Source of the DNA: a bacterium
GTDB taxonomy: Bacteria; Hinthialibacterota; Hinthialibacteria; OLB16
Reading direction: 5' to 3'
Assembly (NCBI GenBank): GCA_022072055.1
Contig: JAJVIK010000016.1
Coordinates: forward strand, 1 to 64,000
DNA: 64,000 bases
The notes beneath the pieces were generated by a model, which saw only the letters and a list, made by a program, of their open reading frames with translations, ran no database searches and was not told where the DNA came from. Positions 1-9,336 of this stretch are shown here, one piece after another. Position numbers and translations under genes: made by a program. The first letter of the stretch is position 1. Each line of letters starts with the position of its first letter.

Positions 1-786
<786 letters not shown>

Positions 787-923
787 CACTTGATCCGGCA
801 ATCCAACGAACCCGAATTTGCGTTCGGTTGGATGTGTTTTTGTAGGGAATACAAACCGTCACAGACGGGCTTTTGCCCTCCATGCGACTTGCATCTCTTA
901 TTGCAGGCTTTACCTCTTGGAGT

Positions 924-934
924 TGTCAAAGAAC
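924..934 (-). promoter_or_regulatory. boxA-like antitermination element in the rRNA leader
   Basis: Minus strand GTTCTTTGACA, similar to rrn boxA (TGCTCTTTAACA), about 140 nt upstream of 16S. Confidence 0.55.
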
Positions 935-967
935 GGCCCGAAGATTTTTCTCACCGGGCAAAAAGGA

Positions 968-995
968 ATCTTAGCAAAGGCAGGCCCCGTGTCAA
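968..995 (-). promoter_or_regulatory. Candidate rRNA promoter
   Basis: Minus strand TTGACA - 16 nt - TAAGAT upstream of the leader. Confidence 0.6.
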
Positions 996-1060
996 CCGGC
1001 ACGCGAGGCCAATCCCCAACTTCCACCTTAAAGCCAATCATATAAGCCACTTAGCCCTTG

Positions 1061-1480
1061 TCATTGGACCAGCGGAAGCTTGGCCCGGCGCGCCGCGTGG
1101 ATCAGTTCCCGGTCAAAGGTGGCCAGCGGGACCTTGAGGCGCAGGGCGAGTTCGAGATACGCGGCGTCGTAACTGGTGAGCGCGTGGGTCCGCGCGAGTG
1201 AAAGGACATCGCCCCAGATGGTCTCCGTGGGCTGAATCTCAATATCAATCGGGTAACGCGAGAGTCTCTTCAGAAAGGCCGACACTTCGGCGCGACCGAC
1301 TCTTCCCCGACGCTCCTGGTTCAAGAGAACGTTGGCGACTTCGAGCGGCCAGATCGACGGGACCACGGCGCGCGTCCCCGGTGACGAGAGAGTATGGAGA
1401 ATCTCCGCGGAGTACGCGCCATGCTCGTCCTCGAAGCACCATGACAAGGTGACCGAGCAATCCAGGACTAAGCGGCTCAT
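1061..1480 (-). CDS. PIN-domain (VapC-like) toxin
   Basis: N-term LVLDCSVTLSW and C-term SYDAAYLELALRLKVPLATFDREL, PIN-domain acidic residues; overlaps the upstream antitoxin by 4 nt. Confidence 0.88.
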   Translation of the reverse strand: MSRLVLDCSVTLSWCFEDEHGAYSAEILHTLSSPGTRAVVPSIWPLEVANVLLNQERRGRVGRAEVSAFLKRLSRYPIDIEIQPTETIWGDVLSLARTHALTSYDAAYLELALRLKVPLATFDRELIHAARRAKLPLVQ

Positions 1481-1719
1481 CTGGCCCTGGCCTGAGCGAC
1501 TGCCTCACGGAGAGTGAGGTCGCCTAATGTCCGGCCTTTCCTGTCCGCGAGCATCTCCGCGGTGACCCTTTGGAGGTCTGTTCCCTGACGCTCACAAACC
1601 GGTCTCAGCTCCGCCACCGGGACTCCACGCTTGGTGATGGTGATGGTTTCTCCCTTGCGCACTCGTTCTATCAGATTGGGGAGCGTTGTCTTGGCCTCAT
1701 GGGATCCCACCGTGGGCAT
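1477..1719 (-). CDS. Phd/YefM-type antitoxin
   Basis: MPTVGSHEAKTTLPNLIERVRKGETITITKRGVPVAEL is the typical Phd/YefM N-terminus; adjacent to PIN toxin. Confidence 0.9.
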   Translation of the reverse strand: MPTVGSHEAKTTLPNLIERVRKGETITITKRGVPVAELRPVCERQGTDLQRVTAEMLADRKGRTLGDLTLREAVAQARAR

Positions 1720-1877
1720 GGTTCTTCTCCGAATTGACGAATATGGACCGGTCTTTTGAGCAGTCTATTCTTGGGGGGGATGAAGGGCAAGGCGAACACT
1801 GAGCATGATACCCCGTGTCCACGCTACTTGCGCACCGATCCTTGACGGCGCGTCAGGGCGTGAATATGGTTTTCCAT

Positions 1878-2105
1878 ATGAAGACCACTCTCAACATTGA
1901 TGACGGGATCATGCGCAGACTCAAACGGGAGGCCGCGCGCAAGGGGTGCACGATGTCTGAGCTTGTGGAGACAGCCCTGCGCGCCCTCCTGCGCCCCAAG
2001 AGAAGTCCCACTCCCCTGCCTCCGCTGCCCACCTTCAAGTGCGGTCATGAGCTTGTGGATGTGGCGAACAGGGAGGCGCTCTACGAGATCATTGAGGACC
2101 GATGA
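1878..2105 (+). CDS. Ribbon-helix-helix (VapB-like) antitoxin
   Basis: MKTTLNIDDGIMRRLKREAARKGCTMSELVETALRALL; start moved from ORF start 1815 to ATG 1878; overlaps the next CDS by 4 nt. Confidence 0.85.
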   Translation: MKTTLNIDDGIMRRLKREAARKGCTMSELVETALRALLRPKRSPTPLPPLPTFKCGHELVDVANREALYEIIEDR

Positions 2106-2545
2106 TGTTCGTGGTCGACACGAATGTCTTGGTCTACGCTATGAACGAGGATTCCCCCCACCACCCTGCCTGCCACGGACTCATCGCCCGTTGGCGCGGG
2201 GAGGTGGGGGCATGGTATTTGACGTGGGGGAACTGCTATGAATTCCTTCGCGTCGTAACCCATCCGCGCGTCTTGAACAGGCCGCGAACACTTAAGGAGG
2301 GTTGGTCCTTCCTCGAATCGATCATGGCATCGCCGGGACTTGGATTCCTGCTCCCCACGGAGCGACATGCCGAGGTGGCGGCAAAGACTTTCCGTGAGTA
2401 TCCACATCTTTCAGGCAACATTCTTCATGATGCAGAAACAGCGATCCTGATGCGCGAAAACGGAATCCGGCGGATCTACACGCGAGATTCCGACCTCCGT
2501 CGATTCGAATTCCTGGAGGTTGTGGATCCGACCTCGATACAGTAG
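2102..2545 (+). CDS. PIN-domain (VapC-like) toxin
   Basis: MMFVVDTNVLVYAMNEDSPHH...; PIN N-terminus; coupled to RHH antitoxin. Confidence 0.9.
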   Translation: MMFVVDTNVLVYAMNEDSPHHPACHGLIARWRGEVGAWYLTWGNCYEFLRVVTHPRVLNRPRTLKEGWSFLESIMASPGLGFLLPTERHAEVAAKTFREYPHLSGNILHDAETAILMRENGIRRIYTRDSDLRRFEFLEVVDPTSIQ

Positions 2546-2554
2546 CCACTCCAT

Positions 2555-4132
2555 TCACCCAAACACCTCAATCCCCGCAAGCTCCGGCGACGCGCCATGC
2601 TCTCCGCAGTGAATACAGGTCTCATGGTCCACCGGACTGGGCTCCCCGCACTTGACGCAACGCTCGCGAAGCGGCCACTTGCGGTGGGCGAGATAACCGA
2701 GCAGGGCGATCACGCCACCGAGATACACAAACGCGGTCCACAGATGCTTTCCTCCCTCCGAGGCGCCATAACGGCACTCCCGTCGCCAGGCGATCGCCGC
2801 CCAAAGCAGCGGGAAGAGAAGAGTAAAGGGAAAGAACACGCGCGCATCCACGAGTCCGTTCTCAGCCATCTCCTCCCACATCCGCTTGAAGCTCTCGGTG
2901 AAGGTTCGATCACCCTGTATCACGGATTCAAGCGGAGCGAGCAGGACCCCAATCGCCATCGCGGGGCATGAAACCAGCCACAGCGGCGCCGCATCCCATG
3001 AGTTCATTCGCTCCACGCGCGGAGCCTCCAAGCGGATTTCTTGTGTCTCGGAAATCTCACCCGATGAATCAAAACGATACACCTTCACCAATCTTTCACT
3101 CGCGCCGGGGCGGCCGAGCCATCCCTCCGTGGTGAGCAGGTTGGTTTCCCCAATCGGCTGGTGAAAAACGAGGTGGTTCGCGTCGCGAAGCGGTTCGGGG
3201 ATCATGGCCTCGCGGAGAAGCGTTCCATCCGGATCGAGGAGGATGACCTTCTCCGTCGTGCGCAGAACCAGGTGCGAAACCGGGCCTTCCTCCTTCGAGC
3301 GCTGCTCCCACAGGCTCTCCACGGCAAGGAGCGGGCCTTCAAAGGTTCGAGCAACCTCATGGGATTTGAGATCCACGCGATAGAGACCATCCTCCGCCGA
3401 GAGGTAGACCAGCCAGGAGGGTAGATGCAGGCCCTGGCTTAAGTCGGGAGCGTGCTTCCCCGAGTAACGTTCGTTGGAGAGAAACCATTGCGTGGTGACC
3501 AGGCGCTGGTAAAAACCCCAGCCGCTCGGAACGACCTGGAAACACTCCTCGCGCGGCGGCTTCCCGGCTAGCGCTTCGCGACTTCCCTGCTTCCCGATGT
3601 AACCAACGCAGCGGTAGGTCTCATCATCGTACCCGACGAAATACGCGCGCCCATCCACCCGGCCATCATGAATAAAGTGCCAATGCACTCCCGGAGAGCC
3701 GCTGACCCAAAAATTGATATTGCGCCCCGGCCAATGGACTTTCCAGGCGTTGCTTCGATCATGACGGTCCAGCCACACGCTGTTCTGGACAGGGACCGCG
3801 CCCCCCTGATTGACCAGGTTTCCTTCGAGGTCCTGATAGCGCACCACCTGGGCCGCCGGGGTCAGATAAAACCGGCCTGTCGGTTGCACCTCGATGAGCG
3901 GCTTGCCATCCGCGCCGATCACCACTCGGTCTTGGGTGTAGCGCGGTTCCTCCTGCCTGCTGGCGGTCTCAAATTGTCGGTCCCGCCGGAGGTCCTGCAC
4001 AATCCCCACGGCAACCATCCAGGTGAAACCGAAGGCCACGGCCAGACTGATCGCCAGGGTGAACGCAAGCAGGAGCGGTTGGAGCTTCTTTTCATTTGAT
4101 GGCATCGGGAAATCCCTCCTGTCAGTAGTCAC
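2555..4132 (-). CDS. Hypothetical membrane protein with C-terminal zinc-ribbon-like motif
   Basis: N-terminal and C-terminal hydrophobic helices; C-term CVKCGEPSPVDHETCIHCGEHG. Overlaps the permease start by 11 nt. Confidence 0.75.
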   Translation of the reverse strand: MTTDRRDFPMPSNEKKLQPLLLAFTLAISLAVAFGFTWMVAVGIVQDLRRDRQFETASRQEEPRYTQDRVVIGADGKPLIEVQPTGRFYLTPAAQVVRYQDLEGNLVNQGGAVPVQNSVWLDRHDRSNAWKVHWPGRNINFWVSGSPGVHWHFIHDGRVDGRAYFVGYDDETYRCVGYIGKQGSREALAGKPPREECFQVVPSGWGFYQRLVTTQWFLSNERYSGKHAPDLSQGLHLPSWLVYLSAEDGLYRVDLKSHEVARTFEGPLLAVESLWEQRSKEEGPVSHLVLRTTEKVILLDPDGTLLREAMIPEPLRDANHLVFHQPIGETNLLTTEGWLGRPGASERLVKVYRFDSSGEISETQEIRLEAPRVERMNSWDAAPLWLVSCPAMAIGVLLAPLESVIQGDRTFTESFKRMWEEMAENGLVDARVFFPFTLLFPLLWAAIAWRRECRYGASEGGKHLWTAFVYLGGVIALLGYLAHRKWPLRERCVKCGEPSPVDHETCIHCGEHGASPELAGIEVFG

Positions 4133-4835
4133 GGGCTTCGGCGACCCAGAGGATGTTGGCCGTGTAGACGGCTTCTGCGAGGATCACGAACAAGAGGCCC
4201 CACGGCCAATACCAATAGAAATCGGGCCCGGCGGCGGTGACAACCACCGCCGGAAGCAGGGGAAGCAGCTTGGTTCCCAACCAATGAGCGGGTCGCAGAA
4301 AGGTCAGGAAGAATCCGAAGTAGAGGATCGGCAGGGTCAAGACCACTTGGCCCGGGAGCGCCAGCATGGACCACTCGAAGGGCCCCGGATGGGTTCCGGG
4401 GGCGCCCGCCCAAAGGGCGTACGCCAGAACCGGGAGCGCGAGGGAAACCACGAAGACCAGCAGTCCCGCGAGCAATTTCGCTCCGAAGATTTCCTTGAGG
4501 CGCGCCGGTAGTGTGAGGAGTTGATGGAAGTTGCGATGGTGTTCCTCAACCAGCACTTGCCGCGCGGCCATCCCGAGGGCCAATACAAACCCCGCCAGCA
4601 GCAGAGGGATGTACATCTTCTTGTCCAGGAGCGGGATACTGGTGACCTCCTTCCGCCAAAAAGAGTGACTCCACACCTCAACGCTCACCCAAGTCAGCGG
4701 TCCGAGGCAGGCTGCGACGCCGAGTGGGGCTGACTCGGTCAATTCTTTCCTAAACAGGGTCCACCACATGGCGCTCCTCCTTGGCAAGCGTCGGCATCGG
4801 CCGGTAGTCGCCGCGCGTGTATTCGATGAAAGCAT
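4122..4835 (-). CDS. ABC transporter permease
   Basis: Multiple hydrophobic helices; between ATPase and membrane gene in one operon. The start may be downstream of 4835. Confidence 0.75.
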   Translation of the reverse strand: MLSSNTRAATTGRCRRLPRRSAMWWTLFRKELTESAPLGVAACLGPLTWVSVEVWSHSFWRKEVTSIPLLDKKMYIPLLLAGFVLALGMAARQVLVEEHHRNFHQLLTLPARLKEIFGAKLLAGLLVFVVSLALPVLAYALWAGAPGTHPGPFEWSMLALPGQVVLTLPILYFGFFLTFLRPAHWLGTKLLPLLPAVVVTAAGPDFYWYWPWGLLFVILAEAVYTANILWVAEARDY

Positions 4836-5685
4836 CCTCCAGGTTCATCTCCACCTCCTCGATGCGTTTCGGGCTCAGGGTTTCGAGGAGGGCATGGTGC
4901 TCTCCGTTGTAGTTGGCGATCACCAGTTCCAGGCGATTCTCAAGCCGACGGCTCCCGACAAGTCCCCGGCAATCCGAAAAAGGAGGCGGTGGTCCCGGAA
5001 ACTCAAGGACCACCTTGCGAAGGCTTTGTTTGAAGCGCTCGGTGGGGCAATCCACGCGCAGGACCCCATCCACCAGGATGCCGATACGGTCCGCCACGCG
5101 CTCCACATCCCCGAGGATGTGCGAGCTGAAGAAGATGGTGCGCCCCTTGCGTTGGATGATTTCTATCAGGGATTCGAGGAACTCGCGTCGCACCACGGTG
5201 TCGAGACCGAGGGTGGGATCATCGAGGATCAGGAGTTCGGGATCGGTGGCCACCGCGAGCGCGAGCGAAACCTGCGCGCGCTGTCCGTGGGAAAGGTGGC
5301 GGACTTTCACATTTCGTGAAAGCGCGAAGTAATCCAGAAGTTGCTCGAAATAGGCCTGGCTCCAGGTGGGATAGAAGTCTTTCTGGAACCGGGCGAGCTG
5401 ACCGACATTCATCCGAGCGATGAGCGGGTGGCCCTCGGCCATGTAGGCCACTCGCGCCTTGGTGGCCGGGGAAAGTTTCGAGGAATCCTCACCCAAGACT
5501 TCCGCTCCGCCGCGGTCGGGATGGACCAAGCCCATCAGCATCTTGATGGTGGTTGATTTCCCAGCGCCGTTCCGTCCCAGGAAGCCATACACACACCCTT
5601 TGGGGACCATGAGGGTGAGCGAATCGACCGCCTTCCGATTGCCGTAATACTTGGTCAGGTTGTGAGTTGAGATGACCGTGTCCAT
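4750..5685 (-). CDS. ABC transporter ATP-binding protein
   Basis: Walker A GRNGAGKSTTIK, signature LSHGQRAQVSLA, Walker B LLILDDPTLGLD. Confidence 0.95.
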   Translation of the reverse strand: MDTVISTHNLTKYYGNRKAVDSLTLMVPKGCVYGFLGRNGAGKSTTIKMLMGLVHPDRGGAEVLGEDSSKLSPATKARVAYMAEGHPLIARMNVGQLARFQKDFYPTWSQAYFEQLLDYFALSRNVKVRHLSHGQRAQVSLALAVATDPELLILDDPTLGLDTVVRREFLESLIEIIQRKGRTIFFSSHILGDVERVADRIGILVDGVLRVDCPTERFKQSLRKVVLEFPGPPPPFSDCRGLVGSRRLENRLELVIANYNGEHHALLETLSPKRIEEVEMNLEDAFIEYTRGDYRPMPTLAKEERHVVDPV

Positions 5686-5688
5686 GAT

Positions 5689-6105
5689 TCAACTCCTTGG
5701 TTTCTTTCCCGCTCCATCCGCGCCGGGCCACTGGAACTCCTGGGAGCGGTCCGCGATGAGCTCCAGGACCTCCTCGGCGGTGAATCCCAGGTGGACCGCC
5801 TCGGTGAGCAAACGGTCCATGGTTTCCACAAGGCGCTTCTGGCGGGACTTCTTGGTGAGTTCCTGGTTGGGTTCGGCGACGAAGACCCCCAGGCCGGGGC
5901 GTGTGATCAGGGTTCCCTCGCGCTCCAGTTCGGTGTAGGCGCGCGCGATGGTGTTGGGATTGACCACCAGGCCGCGCGCGAGTTCGCGGACCGAGGGAAG
6001 TCGCTCTCCGGGGGTGAGGGTCCCTCTCGCCAGCCCCTCGCGGACCTGTCCCACGATCTGCTGGTAGATCGCCTCGCGGCTGGTTGTGTCGATCCGGAAA
6101 TGCAT
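5689..6105 (-). CDS. GntR-family transcriptional regulator (YtrA-like)
   Basis: MHFRIDTTSREAIYQQIVGQVREGLARGTLTPGERLPSVRELARGLVVNPNTIARAYTELEREG; start chosen at 6105. Confidence 0.92.
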   Translation of the reverse strand: MHFRIDTTSREAIYQQIVGQVREGLARGTLTPGERLPSVRELARGLVVNPNTIARAYTELEREGTLITRPGLGVFVAEPNQELTKKSRQKRLVETMDRLLTEAVHLGFTAEEVLELIADRSQEFQWPGADGAGKKPRS

Positions 6106-6119
6106 GCCCGTTGTCCTGT

Positions 6120-6142
6120 CTGTACTAGTAGTATTAGTACAG
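6120..6142. promoter_or_regulatory. Candidate GntR operator palindrome
   Basis: CTGTACTA-gtagtat-TAGTACAG, perfect 8-nt arms directly upstream of the GntR start. Confidence 0.6.
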
Positions 6143-6413
6143 TCGGCAATGGAAGTCAAGCTTTTTCACCAGGAGCGCGCAAGTCCAATCTTTAGAGGCT
6201 TGTCGGATGGAGTGAGGGTGCGCGTGGAAGGGCAGGAAGGATCCGACGAGAAAGCTCCTCTCGGCAAGGGGCTGCTCCGTTTTTCAGGAGTGGTGAAAGA
6301 CCTACCAGAGGATATGGCGATGAACCACGACCACTACCTTAACTCCATGACGGCGAGTCGGACACGATCTCGCCTGGAAGAAGTTTGAAGAAATTGGAGG
6401 CAGGAAGAAACCA

Positions 6414-6611
6414 ATGGCAACACATGTGAGCGAGCTGAGCATTGAGGAGTTCAAAGAGCTGATTTCTGAATCAGTCCGAACGTCATTCGAGGACATGCTG
6501 GAGGATTACACCGCAATGGGAAGCCCCGAATTCCTCCGTTCGATCGCCGAAGCTCGAGAGCAATACAAGAGGGGAGATGTTACTCCGCTGGAGCAATTGA
6601 GCGGTGTATAG
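6414..6611 (+). CDS. Putative antitoxin of a RelE-type locus
   Basis: Small acidic protein immediately upstream of and overlapping a RelE-like reading frame. Confidence 0.6.
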   Translation: MATHVSELSIEEFKELISESVRTSFEDMLEDYTAMGSPEFLRSIAEAREQYKRGDVTPLEQLSGV

Positions 6612-6854
6612 GGTTGTCTTTACCTCCCGGGCGAAGAGAGACTGGGAGACCCTGGATCCAAACATCCGGAACCTTATCTCATCGAAGCTCCTGGAGTACT
6701 CCGACACACACCCCTGAAGCACGCCCGAAAGCTTTCCAATTCGTCAATCGGGACTTACCGGTATCGGATTGGAAACTATCGGGTTATTTTCGATTTAGCC
6801 GACCGAGACGTGGTCGTACTTCGTGTGGGGCACCGGCGCGAAATCTACCGTTGA
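6604..6854 (+). pseudogene. RelE/ParE-superfamily toxin, frame-shifted
   Basis: GTG 6604: VYRVVFTSRAKRDWETLDPNIRNLISSKLLEYSDT then, after a 2-nt shift in gACACACACcccc (6703-6714), PLKHARKLSNSSIGTYRYRIGNYRVIFDLADRDVVVLRVGHRREIYR*. Total length 251 nt = 83 codons + 2. Confidence 0.85.
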
Positions 6855-6910
6855 TGTCCCACTTCTGAAAAGTACTTGACATCGCAAAGTCCAAGCTCCA
6901 CACTCTCCCC

Positions 6911-7522
6911 ATGACCGATGTGGAGAAGGCCCTTTCCCAGATTCACGAAATCCACGGTCACCTGGCTAGGACCGAGGTGTACCGCGGTCTGCGCTCGATT
7001 CCGGTGGCGGCCGCCGGGGTTCTCGGACTGCTCGCCGCCGCGCTTCAGAGTGCTGTCGTTCCCATCGGGTCTTCCTCAGGGTTTGTGTCCTATTGGGTGG
7101 CCGTGGCGGTCCTGGCGTTTGTGATCGCGGCCGGCGGCGGAGTGATCCGTTTCCTCAGGGAATCCGAGCCCTTCCAGCGGCGAAGAAGCCTGCATGTGGT
7201 TGGACAGTTTGTTCCCTGCTTGGTCGCCGGGGCCGCGCTCACCGCGATCCTGGAGCGCTCGGGGGATGCGGCGATCCAGCTCCTGCCCGGTCTCTGGGCG
7301 ATCCTCTTCAGCCTTGGAAACTTCGCCACGCGCCCGTATTTGCCGCACGGCATCGGCTGGGTTGCGCTGGGGTATCTGGTTGCGGGATTGATCCTCTTGG
7401 GGCTTGCGGGGAGTGGCGCGAGCCTATCTCCCTGGGGCATGGGACTGACCTTCGGGGGAGGGCACCTGGCGGGCGCCCTGGTGCTGTACTGGTCGCTGGA
7501 AAGGCAGCCACAAGATGTCTAA
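6911..7522 (+). CDS. Hypothetical integral membrane protein
   Basis: Several TM helices; stop overlaps the start of the winged-helix gene. Confidence 0.75.
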   Translation: MTDVEKALSQIHEIHGHLARTEVYRGLRSIPVAAAGVLGLLAAALQSAVVPIGSSSGFVSYWVAVAVLAFVIAAGGGVIRFLRESEPFQRRRSLHVVGQFVPCLVAGAALTAILERSGDAAIQLLPGLWAILFSLGNFATRPYLPHGIGWVALGYLVAGLILLGLAGSGASLSPWGMGLTFGGGHLAGALVLYWSLERQPQDV

Positions 7523-7916
7523 AGACAGGACCACCCAATCCGGCCGTTACGCCTATGAGGGCCTCGACCGGATCATGCACGAGAAAGCCCGACTGGGGAT
7601 TCTCACCTCGCTGCTCGCGCACCCGGAAGGGATCCTCTTCACCGAGCTCAAGTCGCTGTGCTCGCTCACCGATGGCAATTTGAGCCGCCACCTCCAAGCG
7701 CTTGAAGAGGCGGGTCTGGTGGAGATGTGGAAGGGCTTCAAGAACAAGAAACCGCAGACCCTTTGTCGTCTTTCGACTATGGGACGGAAACGGTTCCTGG
7801 ACTATCTGGCGGAATTGGAGCAGGTGTTGCGGGATGCGGCCAAGGCGCATGAGGGATCGGGGGGAAAAGACCGAGCGGCCAAGCGGCCGCTTAGACAGGA
7901 CCTCGCGCCCGCGTGA
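7515..7916 (+). CDS. Winged-helix transcriptional regulator
   Basis: ARLGILTSLLAHPEGILFTELKSLCSLTDGNLSRHLQALEEAGLVEMWKGFKNKKPQTLCRLSTMGRKRFLDYLAELEQ. Confidence 0.9.
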   Translation: MSKDRTTQSGRYAYEGLDRIMHEKARLGILTSLLAHPEGILFTELKSLCSLTDGNLSRHLQALEEAGLVEMWKGFKNKKPQTLCRLSTMGRKRFLDYLAELEQVLRDAAKAHEGSGGKDRAAKRPLRQDLAPA

Positions 7917-7971
7917 TTTTTTTTAGCGCATGAACTTTGCCATGCACAGTCATTAATTCAGGAGGTCAATC

Positions 7972-9336
7972 ATGGCCAATCTCATGGAATCGGACCTTGT
8001 TCACCGAGTGACCGGTTCGCCGCTGCTCCGTGTCTTGCTGTTGGGGTTTCTGGTCTTGCTCCTGTTGATTCCCACGAGGATGGTGATGGCCATTATCCAG
8101 GAGCGCGGCCATACCCGAGACGAGGCGGTGCGGGAAATCACTTCCAAGTGGGGCGACAGTCAGATTCTGGCGGGCCCCCGAATCCAAGTGCCCTATCTTG
8201 TCCCTCATGTGGAAACCGAGCCGGATGGGACAGAAAAGGTTCGCAAGGAGACTAACTTCGCGCATTTCCTCCCCGAGAAGCTTGAAGTTCGAGCGGCTCT
8301 CGCGGCCGAAGAGCGGTATCGGGGGATCTTTGAGGTTCCGGTTTACGGCATGACGGCGGAATTCACGGGGACCTTTGAAAGGCCGGACTTTTCAGGGTGG
8401 GATGTGGCCCCTGAGGACATCCTGTGGGAGCGAGCCACCCTGACCGTGTCCGTTTCGGATGTCCGTGGAATTGACGGCGGCGCGGTGTTGAGCTGGAATG
8501 GTTCTCCGCTCCATTTCGAGCCCGGTTTGGGAGAAAGCTCCAGCGGAGGCGGAGGCATTCATGTTCCTCTGGACCTCAAGGCTGTAACCGGTGAGGCGTC
8601 TTTCGCCTTTTCCCTTTCCCTCAAGGGGAGCCGCTCGGCCTTTTTCACCGCGCTCGGGAAGGCCACGCGGGTGAAGATCGAGGGGAACTGGGCCGCGCCC
8701 AGCTTCAATGGGAACTGGCTCCCCTCGGAACGGGAATTGGGAGCGGAGGGTTTCAGCGCCGCGTGGGAGACATCGTATCTCGGGAGGAACTTTCCGCAGA
8801 GGTGGCACGGCGGAGGGGGGTGGGATGAGGCTGTGGCCGAATCCAAGGTGGGCGTTGACCTGATCACCCCCGTGGACGAATACCGCATGGCGCTGCGCAG
8901 CGTGGTGTATGCCCCGCTGTTTTTCGTTCTGACCTTTGTGACCCTGTGGCTTTTCGAGGTCCTTGTGGGATTTCGTGTTCACCCGGTGCAGTACCTGCTG
9001 GTGGGATCGGCGATGTGCTTGTTCTATTTGTTGGAGCTCTCACTCGCCGAGCACATCGGGTTCGCGCTCGCCTACACGGTTGCGACCTTGGCGGTGATCG
9101 GAGCGGTGGCGCCATACTGTTATTCGGTGCTCGCGAGCCTGCATCGCGCCTCGGTGATGGGAATCGTGCTGGCGACCCTGTACGGGTACTTGTTCGTGGT
9201 CCTCAAGAACCAGGACTACGCGCTCCTGGCCGGGTCGCTGGGCCTCTTCGCGGCGCTGGCGACTGTGATGTATCTCACGCGCAACGTGGACTGGAACGCG
9301 GGCAGGATGCCGAGAGGGGATGGCAGGGGGGATTAG
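7972..9336 (+). CDS. creD: CreD-family inner membrane protein
   Basis: N-term TM followed by DEAVREITSKWGDSQILAGPRIQVPY; C-term multi-TM LFEVLVGFRVHPVQYLLVGSAMCLFYLLELSLAEHIGFALAY, typical of CreD. Confidence 0.92.
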   Translation: MANLMESDLVHRVTGSPLLRVLLLGFLVLLLLIPTRMVMAIIQERGHTRDEAVREITSKWGDSQILAGPRIQVPYLVPHVETEPDGTEKVRKETNFAHFLPEKLEVRAALAAEERYRGIFEVPVYGMTAEFTGTFERPDFSGWDVAPEDILWERATLTVSVSDVRGIDGGAVLSWNGSPLHFEPGLGESSSGGGGIHVPLDLKAVTGEASFAFSLSLKGSRSAFFTALGKATRVKIEGNWAAPSFNGNWLPSERELGAEGFSAAWETSYLGRNFPQRWHGGGGWDEAVAESKVGVDLITPVDEYRMALRSVVYAPLFFVLTFVTLWLFEVLVGFRVHPVQYLLVGSAMCLFYLLELSLAEHIGFALAYTVATLAVIGAVAPYCYSVLASLHRASVMGIVLATLYGYLFVVLKNQDYALLAGSLGLFAALATVMYLTRNVDWNAGRMPRGDGRGD

